A program made the position numbers and the translations under genes. This document shows, in pieces, positions 52,069 to 61,000 of a DNA stretch of 64,000 nt. The notes below the pieces were generated by a model that had not been told where the DNA came from, did not search any database, and worked only from the letters and a program-made list of their open reading frames with translations. How positions within the stretch are numbered: position 1 is the first letter of the stretch; each line of letters begins with the position of its first letter. The stretch comes from Odiellus spinosus (taxonomy: Eukaryota; Arthropoda; Arachnida; Opiliones; Phalangiidae): positions 13,510,183 to 13,574,182 of the forward strand of contig OY987238.1 of assembly GCA_963920705.1 (NCBI GenBank), given 5' to 3'.

Positions 52069-55000
52069 TATGAAGGAGTAGTAAGAGAAGTCGAAGAAAA
52101 AAAAAAGAAGAAAATTTTTAAAATACTGCTGAGTTTGTTAAATATATTTTTTGAGGAAAAGGAATAATAATCCTGAACCGAGAAATGCAGTTTCAGATTT
52201 TCAAACGGTTCTTCCGCAACACCACACCTCCTTCGGTTTTTTTAGAAGTCTTTATAGAGCAAGAAAAAAATGCGAATCTTTTATCTATTTCTAGACTAAA
52301 TACATTTCATTTAGAATTTAGAAAAATTATATTGTTATTATTATTATCTGCACTTGTTGGCTAGAATTTTACAACGTAACGTTAAAAGAAGGGAGACTAT
52401 AGTGTCTAACTAACGTCCCTATTACCAGAAGCCGATGAAACCCTCCTTTGAAGTCTATTACTCCCTGGTCTTGTCTACCCCTCTCTGTATGGGTTAGTTT
52501 CAAAAAGCGCGATTCGTACGCCTCCTAACGGTAGATATTTTCGGAGCGGGAGTTCGTCCAGCGAATATCTCTAGCAGCCTTGGAGTTCGTCAAAAAAACG
52601 TCGTCGTTTGTGGAGAGTGAGAATTTCTAATTTTGCGTAGACAGGGGGTATGAAGTAGGACCCCTCCGATCTCGGAAAATTGTAATCAAACCGATATTAA
52701 AATCGCCAGGAATCGTTTTAAGCGTCACGATTTATAAATCGATTAATCGTAGCTTCATCCATCGATTGTTGAAACTGGTTCCCGAAGCAGTTTCGAGAAA
52801 TCGTATATTTTAAAATTCCTTGACTTTTTTTTGGTTCGTTTTAAAATTTCCCTGACTTTCCCTGATCCGTGGCAACCATGTTTTCACTGGTTGGAAAGTG
52901 GGAAATAATTGGGCATACTTAGGGACTTGGGTTACTTGTGATATTATTAAAAGAGCCTTAAGTAATCCGCCACTAAGCATATTTAAGACAAAGAGAAAAC
53001 GAATTGAATTTAAAAATTGACGCGGAAAATTTGCCTTTTTTTCATTTGAAATATTTCTCTTTTGACGGATGAAACGTGTCTCTGAAATTTGAATTATACA
53101 TTTTTTTTTCAATTTCTTTTCCCCCTTTTTTAGAATAAAGAATAGGATTATTTGGGATTAAATTTAAATTCGTTTTCATGCCTTCGATTTAAGCCAAATG
53201 CATTCGTTCCAGTATACTCTAAGTTCGTGTTTAAATAGCGTATATCAAATAGAGCTCGGAATTCGTTTAATTTTTATTAATTGGATAAAATCTACTAAAA
53301 TTAGTTTGACTAAAAATAGACTATTTTTCATTCGAGTTAACTTATTCCAAGATAAAGTAAAAAACATAATCCGTTTTTATCCAAAAAATGGCAACTTATC
53401 TTAGAATATTATCCGCGTTATACGTTCGGATAAAAATTTAATTCAAAATTTATTTTCCGTGAAAAATAACGAATAAAAAGATGATTTAAAATCTTATCGT
53501 TTTATTTCTATTCTTCGAATTAAAAGTCAATTTGAAATATTGTTTCTTATATTTTAGACTAATTCTGGAAACGCGAATGTTTCTTATCCATCGTCATACG
53601 ATTGAATACGAGTAATTTGTAGATAGATAAAGCGGCGAAGGCTTATCTTCGGTTAAACCTGATACGTTTAACAATTATACGAATATACAAATTTCATTGT
53701 TTTAGTTACGAACAATTTATCCGAAAATAAAATAATGGATAAATAGATAATTGGTCGATCTGATTCCGAGCTCTATTTTTAACCTGTAAGTTTAATATTA
53801 ACCCTTAATTTTAATAAAATGTATATTTTAAATAGACCTAATAAAAAAATTCCAATATTATACAATTCTAAATTGTCATAGATATTATCGTATATACAAT
53901 AGATTTAAAGAGCGTTGTTAAATTTGAAATTTGAATAATTGCAAAATCGACTGAGCAACTTGTGACACGACCATCTCACTTTGAAATTACAACGAATACA
54001 AACATAGTATACCCTTTATCTCAAATAGATCAAATCGCGCGAAGATGGATTGAAAGTTTAAGAATCTCTAGAATCCTAAATAATGAATTCGACAACCGAT
54101 TTCGACCCTAGCTTTTCGTTTCGTATTGTATATTAAATTACAACCTTTAAATGGTTCTAAATTACCATTAAAAAACCTGTTTTTCAACACGGATTTAGGA
54201 GCATTTAAAGGTTAAAATCAAGTATAATAAGAGGTAGACGTCGTTGAAACTTGAAATACGAATGGGTATTCAAGATATTGTTGCACAATGGAACAAACAA
54301 TGGCGGATTAATACGTAATATTAAATCTCATTGAACAGAAAGTAGTTCTTGATAACTATTCTTGAATACCAGTGTAAATCTGTCAAGTATAATTTGAGCG
54401 AACGGGCCGAGGAATCGAAAAAGGCAAGCGAGAAAAATTTCCATATATATTTGTCAATATCGCTCGAGTATGGTATTAGCCGTTTTTGGGCAAATAATTT
54501 CGGGCAAATTCAAAAAACTGGGTACAAAATTGCCGCGTTGAGAACGGAGATTGGAGATTGGCAAGGGCACACGCCCCCCTTTGCCCTCGTATATTGATTT
54601 TCTTTTTTTTTTACGTCGTCAAATGGAATTTTTTTATTCACTTAAGTTTTGTTCAAACTCGAATTTTTAAAATGTGTAGTTTAGTGAAAAATATTACATT
54701 TTTATTCGATAAACAAAGTGAAATTAAGGATGTAAATTATTTCTAAAAATGGTTCATCCAATAACGGAAATAAGCCCAGGAAATTGGACAGTGTCCGATA
54801 AATTTGCAACCAAATGTTTTATAACTATCTATTTATGAGAGGGTACCGGACATTTGTCCGATTAGAAAGTATTTCTGGACACAAGAAATCTTGCCATGTT
54901 TGATAATATTTAAAAATATCCGATAAATTTAAATTTTGGACAATTGTCCAATAATAAAATCAATATCCGATACATTTACCACCAAATGTTCCATAACTAT

Positions 55001-58000
55001 CTATTTATGAGAGGGTACCGGACATTTGCCCGATTAGAAAGTATTACTGGACACAAGAAATTTTACAGTTTAATAATTTTTAAAATGTCCGATAAATTTA
55101 AATTTCGGACAATTGTCCAATAAGAAAATATTCTTATTTCCCTCCCTGATAGGCCTAGCTTAATTCTTTCTATTTCTGTTGCCAGGACAATTATCTAGTT
55201 AATTATCCACCAATCACAAGTTTCAGTAATACGAACAGGACTTTCTATTCGAATATCTATGTTGTACACTTTGTTCGAGAATTTAGATCGTATAAAGCAA
55301 TAAAGGGGAAGTATGGGAAGATTATATAAGCTTGTGGATTAGAAATAGTCGCTAGATTCAGAATTTCTAAACGTTAACTGTTGCAAGTCGAACGTAGATT
55401 CGAAACTACATAGTACTGATCTTGATATATCTTTGATTCAACATAAATTAACAATACGTACAAAACCGAGGAGGATTGATACATTATATTAAACCCAATA
55501 GAAAATAAAATAGTTTCTTAAATTCAAAAACAAGTAAAGCATCTTTTTTCTGCTTTTTTTTCGCGAACCACGTCAGCGAAATAAAAATATATTTTTGTTA
55601 ACTTTTTAAGAATGGTTAACAATTCCCGTAGAAAACCAGGTTTTTCTATGGGAATTTTGGACCTTTCTAAGAGTGTAATTAATGGTATAGTGTAAGGCAA
55701 AAGGGGTTTATATCCAAAAGAAGATAAGGCCTTAAAAGGGGTGAGGTTTTTCTATTGAATTGTTCGAGTACTTGCACGGAGACGCGTGGGTGACAAAAAG
55801 CTAAAGTCGGTGCTTCTAACCGATCTAGGTAATCTTTATAAGATTTTAGAGTACCACCAACACCAAGACCCGGGCTCAACACGTTAGAAATAAAAATCCA
55901 ACAGGAAATATATCTTATATTGTATAGTTAAACTTCTTAAATGCTACCCAAGAACGTGAGATGTGTAAGAAATCGTTTCGTGTTTCAAAGCAGTTTTTTT
56001 TTTTATTTTTTGAACGAGCGAGATAACTTATCTAGAATTAAAATAATTGATTTTATCATTAAGTACGTATACTTTAAATGGGCCAGAATTTGGAATTTGG
56101 CCGAAATTTGGTCATTTCGTTCGCACTAGAGCCATGGTTTATTCAATTTACTGATTTTGGGTAAATATTTTATGGGAATAATATTAATTTGAATTCAGAC
56201 GATGGCCACGAAAAGAAATATTTGCACGAACAGACTATTAATTGTTCTTAAAGATCTAAATTAAATGAGTTTTGAAATCTATTAATTATCGATCAGAATC
56301 GAATAATTATTGGGTCAGAGTTTGATCAGATACGAATAATTATTGGGTTAGTTTGATCAGAATCGAATAATTATCGGGTTAGTTTGATCAGAATCGAATA
56401 ATTATCGGGTTAGTTTGATCAGAATCGAATAATTAATTATGGGGTCAGAGTTTGATCAAAATCGAATAATTATCGGGTCAGAGTTTGATCAAAATCGAAT
56501 AATTATCGGGTTAGTTTGATCAGAATCGAATAATTATCGGGTTAGTTTGATCAGAATCGAATAATTATCGGGTTAGTTTGATCAGAATCGAATAATTAAT
56601 TATGGGGTCAGAGTTTGATCAAAATGGAATAATTATCGGGTCAGAGTTTGATCAAAATCGAATAATTATCGGGTTAGTTTGATCAGAATTGAATAATTTT
56701 CGGGGTCAGTTTAATCAGAATCGAATAATTGTTGGGGTCAGAGTTTGATCAAAATCGAATAATTATCGGGTCAGTTGAATCAAAATCGAATAATTATCGG
56801 GTCAGTTGAATCAAAATCGAATAATTATCGGGTCAGTTGTATCAAAATCGTATAATTATCGGGTCAAAGTTCAATTAGAGTGAGAGTTACTAAACTGGAT
56901 CGGAAGGAATTGAATCAAAATGGTAAATTATATATAGGGTCAGAGTTTGGTCAGAATATAGCCTTAGTCTTGAATATCGTTAAGATTAAGCCGTAAAAGT
57001 GCTGAAAAGAGCGGAAGTAAATTTTCAGGAAATAACCGAAAATCCGAAATATATTTAGCTAATACGGAATCGCGCGTTAATTCCACACTTGAAATCAATT
57101 TTAGTTTTCATCAAATTCAAACGCAGGGCTTCCCTGTGTAGCTTTATGTCTGTAGTAAGAAATATAAGGGAGCTTTGTTTTGTACGTGTTGAAATCTCAA
57201 AAATGATTCCGCTATCATCACACGCAGTCGCGTTCTCTGAATAATTGTTCCGAGTAGAAATTCTCAGGAAGTTGCCAGACTGGGCAAAGCGACGTTCCGG
57301 ATTATAAAGAAGAAAGAAAAATTATCCAGTAATCTTTTGTTCTAAGATTTTTGGTTTAAAATATTGTGTCTAGCTCAGCTGAAGGACATCTTTCGCCTTC
57401 GAGGGGTCTCATTGAAAACGAGACTACATCTTGCCTCCTTTGGTAATAACTAGGGCGACTTAATTTAATGGGAGTTCATTTAAGGTCAAACCTGACGTAA
57501 ATGTTATTCTTAAATAGGGGGAAACAAAAAACACCAATTAAGGTATTTAAGCGTATAAAGTTAAATTAATTTATTGGAGAGCTAACCACTTATTAAACAA
57601 GCTTTTGACTCCAGCAAAATAATGAGTACTTTTGCGGTACACGGCGGTTCAGTTAATACGTGAATTTTAAAAACTATTTTACAAAGTGATTAAAATTAAT
57701 TAAAATTAAATTATCTCAACGGCCGGAATTGTTTAATAGCAAGTTCTGTGAAATTAATTTGAGGGTTTATGAGTTAATTGGCGAGCTAATGAGGTTATTA
57801 GTGAGTTTGTGCGGTAATTAGTGAGTTTGTGCGGTAATTAGTGAGTTTGTGCGGTAGTTAGTGAGTTTGTGCGGTAATTAGTGAGTTTGTGCGGTAATTA
57901 GTGAGTTTGTGCGGTAGTTAGTGAGTTTGTGCGGTAATTAGTGAGTTTGTGCGGTAATTAGTGAGTTTGTGCGGTAGTTAGTGAGTTTGTGCGGTAATTA

Positions 58001-61000
58001 GTGAGTTTGTGCGGTAATTAGTGAGTTTATGCGATAATTAGCGAGTTTGTACGATAATTAGTGAGTTTATGCGGTAATTAGCGAGTTTGTACGATAATTA
58101 GCGAGTTTGTACGGTAATTAGCGAGTTTTACAAAATATTTAATATCATCACGTGTCCCTGAAGAATTATTAAATATATCTTTAAAATTTTGCGTAAATAC
58201 TGCCTATTATCCCGCGATTGGCTAAAATTTGTTGTGAGAGAACTTTAAGTGGTATATCTATAGACGCGACATGGTTGTATAGACAACGGATGTCGGTTTC
58301 AGTCTAGTGCTCTTTATGAATAGTGAGTCTACGTAAAGCACTCTAAAAGCTATCAAGCTGAAGGCTTCTGTCGTACAAGCGCTTCGGTTTCCGAGTACTG
58401 TCTAAACGTATAAGTTAATTTCTCTCTAGACGGCTAAACATATCTCAATTAAACCTCGATAAGCCAAGTCTAAAATTATTTAAATTCTTCATTTAATATT
58501 AGCAAAAGTAAACAACGGAGAAATTCATTCCGGAGTTGGGGGAGGCAAGACAATAGACCCAAGCGCGGCCCGCCTAGATTCCGTCCCTCTCTCCTGTCTC
58601 AAAATATACAGGAAGAGTTCAAATCACTCGAGGCAAGACAGGGGTGATGATTTTTTGGTTATTTTTAAGTGATGGGCTAGTACGTTTTGCTGATAGTATT
58701 AAGGCCTAGGAAACTCACCCTCCAGGCTTTATCTTGCCTTGCTACCCAAGGGAAAGCTCAGAAGGGGCGCCCACTTCCAGCGAAACAGGCAGAAAAAATC
58801 CTGGGCCTTTAAACTACGCGGAGTTGTTTACTTTTATGGAATAAAGTAATAGACTTTTGATAATAATAGTAATAAAAAAATAAAAATTAATATGTCATTA
58901 AAATTAACAAGACTTTGCAATTTTACCATTTGAAATAAATATGGTCCACCCAAAGTGGATTATCGTGTAGACACGAAACGTTTGAGCGTATTTCCAACAT
59001 ACATAAAAAAAGTTTTAATATAATTCCATTGTTTCTAGCTCAAGAGAAATTCCATCGATTTTGTAATCTACACTTTAAGAACAATTAATCATTTATTTGA
59101 AATCTATTTTTGGGGATTTTTAAGACTGGACTGTTGTCGACAGCCGCAATTTGCTACGAATTCTTCAACTTGTATCGGGTTTAACATTAAGTAAGAATGA
59201 GCCAAGGCTTAAGTAACGTTATATAAGAACTGAAATGCAAACAAACTTTTAATTTTATCGAGATAAAAATTGAAAGAAAACTTCATTACTTTCAAGTCTC
59301 GAGTATTTTAAAAAAAATAAAAATTTCTAATTTTGTTACAACATTGAAAAGGATCTACATTCTTATTGAAAAATCGATTTTTAAACGGGAGTATGATACC
59401 ATTTTAAGGCTGTAACTAAGACAATTTTGAAAAATTGGGGCTTAATTCGCAAAAATAAAAACCAAACCAGACAAAAAAATTGATTTAAATAGAGGTTTAA
59501 AACCGTCAAAATATAAAATTATCTAGGTACGTTTGTCTGTCTGTCTGTTTGTCAGTAGGGAACGCTAAAATATATACGTAAATTTAAATATACAATACGT
59601 TAATCTTCGTTGCAAACTCCGATTTAGTTTTTATTCCAAAAAACACTAGTGAAGATTGAATTTCAAACTCACGTTTTTTACATCTTCATTATCCTTTGAT
59701 TAACGTATATCCAAGTTAACGCTTCTGTAGTTATTCCCTACAGATAAGGTCTATTTGATTCTACTAATTTTCTCGCGAAATCGATTACATAAGCCTCGAT
59801 TTCCCGACTCATTTAATCCTTTTGTTTTACTAATATTTATCTTAAGACGATTTCCTCTCCGAGATCTTTTGTATTTTTTGATGAAAAACGCTTCTCAAAT
59901 ATGCTACGATTCAATATTAGTTTGCAATACAGAGATAACTGAGGCGTAGTAATACCCAATATTAAATTCCATAAATGGGGGAATTATTTTTAAAGGCAAG
60001 GTTTTGTTTAAAGTGGGGCTGTCATTGATTCAACTACAAATTGAATGCCATAGAAAATATTACGAGAATTGTGAAGCCGGACTCGTGATGGATTTAAATT
60101 GATGGATAGTTTTAGAATAACAACCTTGAAATTTTTCTTATAGACGAATTAAGATATATATAGTGATATAAGAGTTTTTAAATTTTTATGAGTCGAAGCT
60201 AGAATGTATGTATACGTCTCGGAGGAATAAAGCGCAAAATTTTCAATATTTAAGATATCTAGCTAGAGGCGATAAAATATTAAAATATCTACAGTATAAT
60301 ATTAGTTTTATCAGATGTCCATTAAAACTGCTTGTAAGGAGAAGTAACTCTAAATTTTCAATCTCACTAATTTTGAAAAGTATAATTGTAGGCGATTAAA
60401 AATGGTTAAACTTTGACCTCATTTAGCAATTTGTATACTTTTAATTCAACAAAAAGTTTTAAATTATATAAATTTCATTTTTAAAGGTAGATGTCCCTCT
60501 CAAAGCCGGATTAAGCCATGGAGAGGGCCATAGGTCATCCCTTGGCAATGTAGGTCCCTATCCCCTTAGTTAGGTAGGTCTCTAGGGGCCCCTAGGCAGT
60601 TACCTACATTTCCTATATCGATAATCTAGTACTGGTACTTCTGGTAAGACAATATAGCCCTCTCTCTCCCGACTTAAAATATCGAGGAAGAGTCCAAACT
60701 ACTCGAGCCAGACAGGGGTGATGACTTTTTTGTCTATTTTTAAGTGATGGGTTTGTACATTTGCTGATAGTATTAAATTACTTGGCGTTGTTTACTTTTA
60801 TGGAATACAGTGTAATACTTATGGTATCAATAATGATTCATTTCGAAGACTTCCTTCCTAAGGTAGTTTTAATAAACTTCTGGCTGGTGTTAAATACAGC
60901 TGTTGTAGAGAACTACTTTCATATTCTATGATGTTTTACATTATGTATAAATCCGCATTAACTTAAATCTTGTTTTTCTAAAACACCTCACCGGGGGAAA

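Noticed and set aside
57765-58128. Regular 20-bp repeats considered as a CRISPR array
   Set aside because: Units are directly adjacent with no unique spacers; this is a eukaryotic minisatellite.
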